From positions 3,915,501 through 3,979,500 of the forward strand of contig JAJEKV010000091.1 of NCBI GenBank assembly GCA_021234155.1: DNA of 64,000 bases, given 5' to 3'. Source of the DNA: Isoetes taiwanensis (taxonomy: Eukaryota; Streptophyta; Lycopodiopsida; Isoetales; Isoetaceae). The notes beneath the pieces were generated by a model that was not told the origin of the DNA, ran no database searches, and worked only from the letters and a program-made list of their open reading frames with translations. Below are positions 24,101-31,528 of this stretch, one piece after another. Each line of letters begins with the position of its first letter. Position 1 is the first letter of the stretch. Made by a program: the position numbers and the translations under genes.

Positions 24101-24831
24101 ATGCATGTGCTCAATTGTTGAAATTCTTCATCGGATCAATTTTGAGGTACTTATCTAAAAGTTCACTTTGGGAACAGCTCTACATTTTGAGCTCTTATTA
24201 GTAACATGGTCGTCAATGTTTTTTGGCATGACTCATACATAAAGTTTGCTTTTGGGTTCTATACTACGAATACATATTATGTTTATTTGGCCAAGTGGCT
24301 TAAGGATATATGAAGACATAGTCTGTAACGTGTAGAGTTTATAGTTCTTTGTAGTTGCAAACCGATTCTGAAAATTAATGTCTACAATGTCTGAAGGTAG
24401 CACCTGGGAAGGCATCTGAACTGGAAGTTGATGGTTCGGTTGAGAAACTGGCATTACAAGCAGCTGAGGATGAAAGTTGTGGGCTGGTTGCTCCTGTTGA
24501 CAAGAAGGGGTATCTGGAGGCCATGGTGTAGCTATCGAGTATGCTATTACTTGGGGTAATGAGGCATGCAGTTTCAGTTGGTAGTGTATCTGTTAAAGCA
24601 ATACCCTAGTTCAGATGGGGACAAGAGCCGCCTAAACCTATGGAGCTGAAAGGCATCTCATCTTTTGAGGAAAACGTGAGTGCACTCGGAACAGTCTATG
24701 AAACAGTGCACATTGATGAAACATCCACTGTTGGATCTGTTGGAGATTTGGAAGATGGTGCTGGCACAAAAAGAGCAAGAACCGTTGGACAGTTCCACTC
24801 TGAAGTAAAACCTGATTTAAACGTACAATGA
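3030..24831 (+). CDS. SRT1: SRT1 (SIRT6-class sirtuin), 3' portion, exons split by a ~19.7 kb intron
   Basis: Spliced together, the exons listed separately encode the C-terminal half of a plant SRT1, a nuclear NAD-dependent protein deacylase related to animal SIRT6. The end of the catalytic Rossmann fold is visible: ALPP...AEKHC, the NAD-binding CLGTS motif (split by an intron inside the Ser codon), ITPACNLPL and VIVNLQ. Next come TPKDKK, VIHG.VD and VAGVM, IPPFVRI, and the plant-specific C-terminal extension ([15 protein letters not shown]). All introns have GT...AG ends and keep the frame. The catalytic His and zinc-binding exons are not in the window, so the gene starts upstream. The 19.7-kb intron holds nested copia elements, all in the gene's own orientation. 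Expression and splicing cannot be judged from sequence. The C terminus has two in-frame TAG codons that need splicing to be bypassed. Confidence 0.88.
3454..3532 (+). CDS. SRT1: SRT1 exon ([12 protein letters not shown]...VNLQ)
   Basis: Acceptor GGCAG at 3449-3453 and donor GTTAG at 3533. The first base completes the Ser codon from the previous exon. It encodes ITPACNLPL and the VIVN strand that contacts NAD in sirtuins. The donor opens the giant intron. Confidence 0.92.
3533..5339 (+). other. Left part of the giant SRT1 intron
   Basis: No coding sequence is recognised. There are two local tandem duplications: units of about 60 bp at 3872-3930 and 3931-3990 (AACTTTG.GAGTT.CTAGAACT), and units of about 150 bp at 4558-4690 and 4710-4850 (CACATCTGATGAAT.TGAACAG ... 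GGGCAAAAGTGGACTT). The remainder is AT-rich unique sequence. Confidence 0.6.
5340..6881 (+). pseudogene. Old copia retroelement (copia-0), internal region, decayed
   Basis: Frame-broken pieces appear in copia order. They are a protease-like WILDFGATN at about 5370 (family motif D-S-G, here D-F-G), a GAG-pre-integrase LWHNRLVH at about 5680-5700, an integrase scrap containing VAED near 5950 (usually VAER), the PYKGLYGEA linker near 6070, and the RNase H C-terminal tail [10 protein letters not shown] at about 6735. Reverse transcriptase and most of RNase H are missing between about 6600 and 6720, so the element had an internal deletion. A purine-rich GAGGGAAAG directly precedes TGTTGGGACA at 6882, as expected for a polypurine tract next to a 3' LTR. 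I did not find the 5' LTR. Confidence 0.65.
6956..7174 (+). repeat. Copia-1 5' LTR
   Basis: Starts TGTTAGCATG and ends CTAACA, with a TATA-like AGTATAAAAAG at about 7007-7017. The right copy (22046-22264) has one A fewer in this run. Confidence 0.93.
7177..7188 (+). promoter_or_regulatory. Copia-1 primer binding site
   Basis: TGGTATCAGAGC, complementary to the 3' end of initiator methionine tRNA, two bases after the LTR. Confidence 0.9.
7467..7928 (+). pseudogene. gag: Copia-1 gag, N-terminal part
   Basis: The frame opens at ATG 7467 with [10 protein letters not shown] and the copia gag signature [24 protein letters not shown]. It proceeds through the UBN2-type region ([22 protein letters not shown]) to KLSDFE, where copia-2 interrupts it at about 7929. 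The reading continues after the insertion at 13102 with [15 protein letters not shown]. This confirms that the gag was whole before the insertion. Confidence 0.85.
7929..8214 (+). repeat. Copia-2 5' LTR
   Basis: Contains several perfect palindromes shared with the right LTR: CACATATGTG, an 8-bp stem with a 2-bp loop (7974-7991), GACCATGGTC (7991-8000) and GTCACATATGTGAC (8070-8083). Confidence 0.88.
8215..8226 (+). promoter_or_regulatory. Copia-2 primer binding site
   Basis: TGGTATCAGAGC abuts the end of the left LTR and matches initiator Met tRNA. Confidence 0.88.
8626..12729 (+). pseudogene. gag-pol: Copia-2 gag-pol, multiply frameshifted
   Basis: Pieces appear in copia order. They are gag from ATG 8626, a CCHC knuckle [14 protein letters not shown] (about 9330-9375), a protease-like [12 protein letters not shown] (about 9582-9610, with the active-site G replaced by V), a GAG-pre-integrase [10 protein letters not shown] (about 9998), integrase scraps [17 protein letters not shown] and [31 protein letters not shown] and [10 protein letters not shown] (about 11340-11420), RNase H (about 12280-12460), and the tail [13 protein letters not shown] (about 12640-12680). 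There are many frameshifts and stops, so it cannot make a complete polyprotein. Confidence 0.85.
12815..13101 (+). repeat. Copia-2 3' LTR
   Basis: Starts TGACAG and ends TTTTGTCA. It is a complete copy, unlike the left LTR. Copia-1 gag resumes directly after it. Confidence 0.9.
13102..15964 (+). pseudogene. gag-pol: Copia-1 gag C-terminus, protease, integrase and N-terminal RT
   Basis: Gag resumes at 13102 and runs into a long Gly/Arg-rich segment (about 13350-13670, RGRGRRG-type repeats). I see no CCHC knuckle in this segment. A long open frame at 13599-15740 then carries protease [13 protein letters not shown] (about 13860), GAG-pre-integrase [11 protein letters not shown] with CCEACKLGK (about 14285-14410), and the integrase core [20 protein letters not shown] and [14 protein letters not shown] begins [16 protein letters not shown] frameshift near 15712 breaks KARLV|AKG. 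The next frame carries [16 protein letters not shown] and SLYGL up to 15964, where copia-3 is inserted. Apart from that frameshift the pol part here is well preserved. Confidence 0.88.
15965..16181 (+). repeat. Copia-3 5' LTR
   Basis: Contains TGACGTGGCA (a bZIP/ACGT-core-like motif) and a TATATAAG box at about 16079-16086. Confidence 0.92.
16591..17390 (+). pseudogene. gag: Copia-3 gag, frameshifted
   Basis: The frame opens at ATG 16591 ([11 protein letters not shown]). Its gag motif [15 protein letters not shown] is followed by [15 protein letters not shown] and a Ser-rich linker. A knuckle-like stretch of Cys and Lys lies near 17285-17340. At least two frame changes (about 16740 and 16880) break it. 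Confidence 0.75.
17299..18739 (+). pseudogene. pol: Copia-3 protease and integrase
   Basis: The open frame 17299-18462 carries protease [16 protein letters not shown] (about 17520, D-S-A where most copias have D-S-G), GAG-pre-integrase [10 protein letters not shown] with CHACRLGKQ (about 17965-18095), and the integrase core [30 protein letters not shown] and [12 protein letters not shown] stop at 18460-18462 and a frameshift near 18505 interrupt it. The integrase C-terminus continues at 18512-18739 ([17 protein letters not shown]) and breaks again near 18740. Confidence 0.87.
18749..20662 (+). CDS. pol: Copia-3 reverse transcriptase-RNase H, 637-codon open frame
   Basis: This is the longest intact coding stretch of the nested set. 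After a Ser/Pro-rich linker it carries RT motifs [71 protein letters not shown] and the catalytic YVDD in [13 protein letters not shown] (about 19697-19735). The RNase H region follows ([28 protein letters not shown]) and then the tail [18 protein letters not shown]. The frame lacks its own upstream integrase because of the frameshift at about 18740, so it is a remnant of a polyprotein rather than an independent gene. Confidence 0.9.
   Translation: MNMKAWKCYDPVTQKVFSSRSMIFVEDGVYSSDFCQPDSTDYDTLVSNQSLVSDSSSSSAPCPPSSSSIVQVFPDFPPASQPITSHSDPYADFLPLDYNSPPSSPPPRVLCNYALMTQVLKDVVPTSYSQAAQFPHWLTAMNDEIAMMHKQQTWDLVPRPPNKNIIGAKWLFRIKYHSDGTISKHKARLVAKGYTQKQGFDFTEVFAPVVRLDTLRAVLALAAHKQWDVYHLDFKCAFLNGDIEEELYLQQPPGFEDSTHPDYVCKLKKSIYGLRQAPRCWHQKINSYLLSMGYQRSRADPNLYYQFANGEVAILLLYVDDIIITGGASQFIQQTKNLLTTNFELTDLGLMHYCLGLEVWQTKDGIHITQQKYLAEILEKFHMTECKPALLPWENGQKLTLDSDEEDADPTLYRQLVGEILYLTHTRPDIVYAVGVLSRFMQHPKQSHWKAGKQVLRYLNGTRTEGLMYTKNSAATLHLFSDSDMASTDLDYRRCLTGYVSFFGGNPITWSSKKQDTTSISTTEAELKALCATVQEMLWLLHLYEDLKISVCPATVHCDNSGAIYHVKDYKGHLQIKHMDIKLCFVREQVQNGFLNLQYCSTKDQAADGFTKPLAGKQFQLLKDILHIQSASTVQGG
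20690..20904 (+). repeat. Copia-3 3' LTR
   Basis: Starts TGTTAGAATAAG and ends GTTATCA, preceded by a G-rich polypurine tract and followed by the target duplication GAAAC. Confidence 0.93.
20905..22045 (+). pseudogene. pol: Copia-1 RT C-terminus and RNase H
   Basis: This continues the RT broken at 15964: [12 protein letters not shown], then [11 protein letters not shown] near 21035-21060, where the catalytic YVDD reads YVGD. Next come [13 protein letters not shown], RNase [14 protein letters not shown] (about 21550) and [20 protein letters not shown] (about 21615-21675). Several stops and frameshifts follow. The end near 22000 is followed by a purine-rich AAGGTGAGGA just before the right LTR. 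Confidence 0.85.
22046..22264 (+). repeat. Copia-1 3' LTR
   Basis: 219 bp, TGTTAG...CTAACA, followed by the target duplication ACATG. Confidence 0.93.
22590..22930 (+). pseudogene. Copia reverse-transcriptase scrap outside the nested set
   Basis: A frame at 22619-22840 reads [20 protein letters not shown], then a YMSTLLAV-like stretch and, in shifted frames, KVHMHQPSG and SADLKRS. This matches copia RT around [15 protein letters not shown] and VYMHQPPGF. It lies beyond the copia-0 LTR end (22436), so it belongs to another, older copia or to displaced copia-0 sequence. Confidence 0.7.
23234..23287 (+). CDS. SRT1: SRT1 exon ([18 protein letters not shown])
   Basis: Acceptor TTACAG closes the giant intron and donor GTCTAC follows. 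54 bp, 18 codons, phase 0 at both ends. Confidence 0.9.
23493..23586 (+). CDS. SRT1: SRT1 exon ([19 protein letters not shown]...)
   Basis: Acceptor GATAG and donor GTAAG. It holds the last helix of the catalytic domain and the IPPFVRI motif. It leaves one base (C) that joins GC of the next exon to give Arg. Confidence 0.9.
23707..23789 (+). CDS. SRT1: SRT1 exon ([15 protein letters not shown]...KSLE)
   Basis: Acceptor TTACAG and donor GTAAG. Plant SRT1 C-terminal extension with the WxLRVASxHG motif. Confidence 0.9.
23902..23969 (+). CDS. SRT1: SRT1 exon ([22 protein letters not shown])
   Basis: Acceptor ATATAG and donor GTAGG, in phase 0 with the preceding exon. A different frame over this stretch is open through the following intron but does not match the family. 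Confidence 0.8.
24044..24146 (+). CDS. SRT1: SRT1 exon ([22 protein letters not shown]...)
   Basis: Acceptor TGTTAG and donor GTACTT. The first base completes an Arg codon with AG from the previous exon. It contains the DGCxC motif of plant SRT1 C termini. Confidence 0.85.
24397..24831 (+). CDS. SRT1: SRT1 terminal exon(s), with an 84-bp stop-containing segment
   Basis: Acceptor CTGAAG at 24391-24396 opens a frame with AAEDESCG, as in plant SRT1. The same frame runs from 24397 to the stop after 24831, except for TAG at 24529-24531 and TAG at 24607-24609. Both lie in the segment 24526-24609, which begins GT, ends AG and is exactly 84 bp, so removing it keeps the frame. After it the frame gives [14 protein letters not shown] and a C terminus with KRARTVG that resembles the basic tail of SRT1. 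It is either one short intron between two exons or a decaying tail. Confidence 0.65.
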
Positions 24832-27800
24832 GACGTGTAAATAGATTGGACTGGAGGGTCTGTAAGTTTCATACCAAGACGTTCTAGCAGTTTCTCAAGT
24901 CCACACAAATCTGCAAGAATGTAAAATGAAATTATCATGATAACTACAATGTGTGTAATTTCTGAAACTATGTTCATTGAGCTGTAAATATAGGGGTTGC
25001 TGCACATAACGCCTGCAAGTGAGGGCTTTGAGTTGTGGTTGGTAGCAATGGTGCAATTTATAATGTGCAAATTCTAGATGCTTATTTAACTTTAGAAATT
25101 TGGTTCAATCTCAACACTAAGTTGTATCACAATTAGAGTACAAGAAAGTTATTGCGGCAGCCTTCTTGGTCCCTTTGTGTTTGGGGGAGTGAGTTGATAA
25201 AGAGTACTCGAGATTTTCCTGTATTCTTTAACATTCTTTTAGATTCCTTAAGATTATGTGAAGATCTTTAGATTCTCCATGATTACTTGAAGACTATCGA
25301 GATTCTTAGATCCTCCCTTGAGATTCTTTAATATTCTCTGGGATTCTATAAATCTGATAGCACAGATCCCATCGGTGCCAAACTATTGATTATTGGAAAG
25401 CTTTTTCGATGAGAGGAACTTGGTGGTGTTGGTGTAAATTTAATGCACTACCACCTCATCACCTCTAATAATTGTATTTCATTACTTGCAAGAAGTTCAA
25501 GGGCTAGGATATTAGTTTCCTCTTCAATCCAATGGTCAATATTAGCTGCACAAATCAATATTGGCTGCACAAATCCATCTCATATGAATATTAGCTGCAC
25601 AAATCAATATTGGCTGCACAAATCCTTCTCATATGTAAACATATTGCCTTTTCTATTGGCATCACATGAGGTGGCATGCATTAATTGCCAACATTAATGG
25701 AAAAAGGGCATTTCCTAACTTTTACTAAAAATTATGGTAGGGATTTTTTTTTTTTTCTACTTTTGATTAGCACTCAAGAATGTTGAAAGTATAACTATTT
25801 TTTTTTTATGTCTAGGGAGGGTGCACTTCTTCCACCCACCCCCTTCAATGGCCCAGTTTTGCCCTTTAATAGCCTACTTTTTTCCCCTTTAATTTGCTTG
25901 CTTATTTATCCTTTAATAGTCCCTTTGCCCTTTAATAGGCCACCTTAAGAACTATTGGAAATTGATATAGATGCATGGTCTATTGTTGGGCGCTTGTGGG
26001 CCAATGAAGGTCAAGTGTGAGCACCTGGTGGTCCATTGGATGGATTTTGGTAGCCCATTGAAGGGCACTTGGTGGTCTATTGGGATTAAAATAAGCATAC
26101 AACTTAAAATCTTCATATAATCTTTCAATTTGTCGAAATGGCTCATGTTTTAGTATCAATTGGAAGCTAAACTTTGAGAATTCATTATTTTATAGCAATA
26201 TAGGAGATTCAAAAAAAAAAAAAAAAAAACCCATCGTAATAAAGTCTTTTTTTTTTCCTTAAGTGGAAACTTTGTGGGCACCCTCCCTAGTGATAGTCAC
26301 TATACATATTATTTGTACAAGAAATTTTCAGCCAGAAAGTGGCCTTGGTCGACAAGTAAAAGCTAAAGCGAAAGTTACAATGAACATGGAAGTGAGCCTT
26401 TTAGGGATATTGGCCTCAAGGGACTACATGATCCACTATGGGGTGAAAGTATCTTTTAGCTTAGAGAATTTTACTCAAAGGACGATGATCTAAGATACTT
26501 TTCCTCGGTATAAGCGGTGCTTGTGAATGCATTAAGACCAAGGCACCAATGTTCTTGTGCTCTCTTGATTTGTTATGTTGCATTAGGTTGGTTGGGTCAT
26601 ATTTGTACTAGGTAATTCTTGTAGAGAGGGGCTAGTTGAGGTGGAGTTGCGAGGGCGTAAAAAAGTTATGGGAACCACATGTGATACCAAGTCCGGTAGT
26701 GTTGCCAAAACTTTTAAGGATTGAATCCACAAGAACATTGGAGTCTTGGTGCGATGCATTTCACAAGCACTTGCCTCCCAAGGAATATCAAACACACTAA
26801 CCAAGTATAATGTCATGTTTTGGCTCGATTGCATCGCATATTTTCCATCTTGTCATTCCACCTAATAATAATGGTAGAAAAAAGGTGTAATTTGAGACAA
26901 ACATGCATTACATTGTGGTAACATGAGCACTTAAAAAGAGGGGAGTCCAACATTGTGGCAAGCCCGGAAGCAATGAAAGGCGATGTTGTGGTTTTCGTGT
27001 ATTATGGACAACATATTATGGGTTCGACTACTATAGGGTTTCTTTTTAACACAAATCCTCCACAACCGGGCCTTTTGGGTGATTTTGCACTTGTTTTTCA
27101 GTGAATATTCATTATATTTCGCATGCACATTATCCTATCGACAAACAATTTGGACATGAAATCCAATTAGTGCCATGAGATATCGTACCTTTACTTACTA
27201 TCTCATATTGCATTGTTCAATTTGAAAAATCTTGTATTTTACAAGTTAATTTGTTAGATTTGAATTCTTAGAGCTCTAGTGCAAGTATACCCGGGTTCTG
27301 ATGTGATTGTTAGAGCACGCTCACGATTTGTTTTTTCTCAAGCAATGAATTATTTTCTCCTCAAGCAATCTTAGATGTGTAAGCTTTACATTATTACATG
27401 GTGTGTGCATGTATTTTGCATTAGTGTAAGAACATGTTTCTACATACCACAAACTATTTCAAGCATAATTAGGACCTTTGTCTATGCCATTGCAGGAAAA
27501 GCTAATTCATCAATTCTTTCTTACTATATCATGATAGGCAATGTTTTTATAGTAAATATAATCTCTAATCAACTCAATATAGGTGTGGTCTTTTTTTTTT
27601 TTGCCATGCTTCAGAGAGGAATGACAAAAGCTTATTAGAAGTGGATATCGATTGAGTTAGATGAGCCAATTGTGATAAGTGCTGAGACATCTATATGAAA
27701 CACTTGATGTGGCTTTTATTTCGATGTAGTTTTTAATGTAGCTTTAGTTTTACATGACTTGCACTTTGCAATGATGGTGGCCACATATTCTCAACAAGAC

Positions 27801-28380
27801 CCAAAGGAGTTCTTGCCTTCCCGGCAAGAAATGGAAGATATGTCACTCTAATGATGAAGTATACAATAGATTGCGGGTTGAAGGCGTTTCAAAATGCACC
27901 TAAGCATCTTGCTCTACACGGAGACTTGTACTTTTCAGAGTGCTTGCAACTTAGAATGAAATCACACTACTATATAAACTAAGAGAAGTATATAATCGTC
28001 CCGGAGGGAGGGATTTCAATTTCAGATGGATTTTTTTTTTTATGTCTACAAGATGGGAGAATCTTTTTGTAAAAAAAAAGCATCTTGACTTTTGGCATAA
28101 ATGGAAGTTCATTTGGTGATGTGGCAAGGTTATGGGATGATGTGGCAAGTGGGTGATGATGACATGGCACAATGGGATGATGAGGTGGCAAGCAATGTGA
28201 CAAAAAGAACATTTTTCTAGTCAAAAGTTTTTGTTATGTGGTGATGAGGTGGATGACACATGTTATGGTGAGGTTGATGTACTTGGGTAATGATGTAGAT
28301 GACTAGATATGACATTTGGTACTTTGATGATGAAGTGGATGTTTTGATATCTTATTTGGCATTTTGAAGATGTTGTGGAT
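24832..28380. other. Intergenic, low-complexity and short repeats
   Basis: No gene is recognised. Visible features are degenerate AGATTCT-rich repeats at about 25205-25340 and a tandem unit at about 25545-25630 (TGCACAAATCAATATTGGC). Others are a mildly repetitive stretch about 25975-26090 (GGTCTATTG/GGGC.CTTG), homopolymer A/T runs (25745, 26210, 27595), and GATGATGTGGCA-type repeats at about 28105-28380. Short open frames show no family signature. Confidence 0.5.
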
Positions 28381-28397
28381 GATTTGGCATAATATTT

Positions 28398-31300
28398 TTT
28401 TTTTTTTGAAGAAGCGTGTTTTACTTCATATTATACACTCAAAATATTACAAAGTACTTCCAGGAGTAAGAAATGTCCCTGAAGCATCAATCACTTTTAG
28501 ATGATCACTCCATATTGGAATTTTAATACGATCAGGCCAATTGGAGATCACGGGAAGCAATTATACAACTCTTACAATTTCTTGAAGTACCCACGAGAAG
28601 AAATAAACTTATCATAAAAGACCTTTCTTAGCCGCTTCCATACACTCCATATTAGCCAAGACTTTGCCATGTGAAATGCAATCCTTTTAGAAGCAGTCCA
28701 CCGATTTGGATAAATACCCAATAGAAAATTGACTATCCAAAGATACTCCAAAAGAGAATGCGGCCGGGACCTAAGATTACTCACTCGCACACAAATATAA
28801 GCGGTGCTCCAATGTTTCAATGCACGCTCACACATTGGGCAAAGTGGGCTTACTCCCGGCTTAAAGCGATGAACCATCGATTAACTCTCAAAGGCGATGA
28901 ATCACGCCAAAGTAGAACATTTACCTTTGGAGGATTATATTTAGACCAAACAAGGTTCGGATGGATTGCCATTGGCAAAGTGCGTAGGTGCCATTTTAGA
29001 AGGTGATAAAATACTTGAGGAGGTAAGCAATCGTAGCATGAACTTACTAGCTTCTTGCCTTCTTTAATACCTTGAACAAAGTTCCGGCATCTCTTGTTAC
29101 CCACCTTCTTAATTAGAGGAAGAGCACTTGCTACATAAGCCCATATAGTGATATCTTTATCCAACAACCCATATGTCTCCACGAAACCATTGCCAAGGAG
29201 CAATGTCAATACCAAAATACCCTTTGTTCAATAGAAATAATACACGCTCTCCTCCACCTCGCGGCAGGAATGCACATGCATAAATTCTACAAGCTGGGTG
29301 TAGTTGTCCATGAGTATACAAAGGCAACCACGGAAAGGGGAAGATGCACGGAGACAAGCTTCCCAATCAAATGTAATCACTTTGGACTACCTTCCAGGGC
29401 CGAAGCAAGCCTTTGATGCTTGGAGAGGCATGTGAATAAGCTTTCAATGGATATAACAATGCCCAAGGGAGCTCAATTCTCACACCTCGCTTATGAAAAA
29501 CCATACACTTCTTCTTGATTGTTTAAGTAACTTCATACCTGGTGATGCACAATCATCTTTTCAACAAAGCGAACAATAGCTTAGAAGCTAAGACCTTACC
29601 ACATAAAGAAAGATCCAACATACCAAGTCCTCCTTGTTGTTTTAAACAACATACATTTCTTCCACGCCACCTTCCACGGTGCCTCCTTGATAATTTTACA
29701 CCATACAAAATCTCTTACAATCTTTTTTTCATTTGCAAACTTTTTTGGAGTCAATAGAACCCGAAACCAAATAAATATGCGTATTGTTCAATGCGGATTT
29801 AGCTACTTGAATTCTACGCCAAGGATAACCTTGAACCTCTCCACCAAATCGGTTGCCTTTGTAAATTTAAGATAAGTTCATCCCATGCTTCATTCATGTC
29901 AATATCTAGACCAAAGGGGACTCCTAGAAGCTTTGTCTTTGCGGATGGTAAAACAAACTTCCGGGCATACTCATATAAAAAGGCGGAATTGCTTCCTTCC
30001 CCACCCATAAGGCACTATACTTAGCCCAATTAAGGGAGACAACCGGATGCAATTGAAAATATATCCAAAATCTTTTTGATTATCGCACATTATTCTCTTC
30101 ACCATCTACTAGCAAGAAGGTATCATCTCGCAAGTGATTAACCAAAACACTGTTAGCCTTCCACCAATAATAATCCCTTTACCAAACCATCCTTTTCGAC
30201 CTCATGCAATAGTTGCGAAATCATACGCCACTATAGTAAACAAAAAGGAGCTAAAGGGCAACCTTGCCTTATTCCACGTTCAATTGGAAAAAGCACCAAT
30301 GGTTCTCCATGATCTGATACTACCCCCTTAGCGAGAAATCAACATTTTATGCATCATAGATCGGAAACCGGACCCAAATCCCAATTTCAAAAACATGGCA
30401 TCCAAAAAGTCCACTTCACACTATCATAAGCTTTAGCAAAATCCAATTTTAAATATAGAAGATTTTGACTGAACATATAGCCCAATGAACTCCTTCATAT
30501 CTTTGCCACTATATTATGAAAAATTTGCCGACACGGAAGAAAGCTTTGGTAGAGCATCTATTCTCAATCCCAAAACCTGTTTAAGTCTTTACGCATAGGC
30601 TTTTTCAATAATTTTATAGATAGTAGATAGAAGAGTTATTGAAGCCAATCATGAATGCTCGGGTTCTTTCACTTTAGGAATAAGAAATCAAACCCGTATT
30701 CAAAATCCTATCAAATTGATGTGAAGTACACAAATCTTTGTATGCCTCCATAATGCTCAGCGGCGTCCATTCCCAATACCTTTTAAAAATTCTGGGAATA
30801 CCATCCATACACGGACATTTATCCGAAGCCAACTCAAATGTTTTTGCTTTCATAATTCAGGACATGGACAATGGGGCCTCTAACAATTGAGATTCCTCTT
30901 GTGAAAGAATTGCATGAACCTTAGAAAGCACAATATCACGCATTACATCTTCATGAGGCAAGTGTTTGACCTTAAAAAAGTTTCAAAGTATTGAGTAAGG
31001 GACTGCTTAATCTCATTTGGCTCTGTCATTACCCTCCCATCCCTTGAGAGATAAAGAGTGCATAGTAGGGGCATACCTCTTACGCTTTGAAGCTCTAAAA
31101 AACAACTTATTACAACGATCTCCATCTTTCGGCCGGGTTAATCAGTTTAACTTCGTCTTGATTGAATTTGGGCAGCTTCAAGACCACGAATAGCATCAAT
31201 AACACATTTGCAATCTAAAGAGTTTGTACCCACTTTCTTAAGCTCCTCTAATTCAGCATATAACTTACTTAATGTCTCTTTTTCTTCCACGAACTTCGTT

Positions 31301-31511
31301 CGCTCCCCACCTTTTGCAAAATCTTGACATTTGCCAAAGCCTCAACAATTCTTAGCATACCATGTTGTTGAGATGAAGCCTTTTGCCAAGTCTCGACATC
31401 TGCTTCAAACTCCTCATTAGGCAACCATCTAGTATTCAATTTAAATACCGTTTTCTCTTTTTATGGACTATGAGTAAGTTCACGATTTTCAAGAATTTGA
31501 GGATTATGGTC
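28398..31511 (-). mobile_element. L1-type LINE, 5'-truncated, minus strand
   Basis: A 17-bp target-site duplication GATTTGGCATAATATTT flanks it (28381-28397 and 31512-31528). On the minus strand it ends in poly(A), seen as a T run at 28398-28408. Coding on the minus strand is frame-broken but ordered: the linker before RT (about 31000-31490), then RT with DFAKAYDSVKWTFW (about 30400-30470) and GIRQGCPLAP (about 30245-30290). Next come a LVDDTFLLVDGEEN-like catalytic region near 30110-30150, WAKYSALWVG and LLGVPFGLDID (about 29900-30030), and a zinc-finger RVT domain (about 28570-29010, with SPLCPMC). The endonuclease and ORF1 are absent, so reverse transcription stopped early. Confidence 0.88.
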
Positions 31512-31528
31512 GATTTGGCATAATATTT

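Noticed and set aside
23892-24158. An 88-codon open frame spanning an SRT1 intron
   Set aside because: Splicing in phase 0 at 23902 and phase 2 at 24044 gives SRT1-like sequence. The uninterrupted frame passes through intron sequence and its first part does not match the family.
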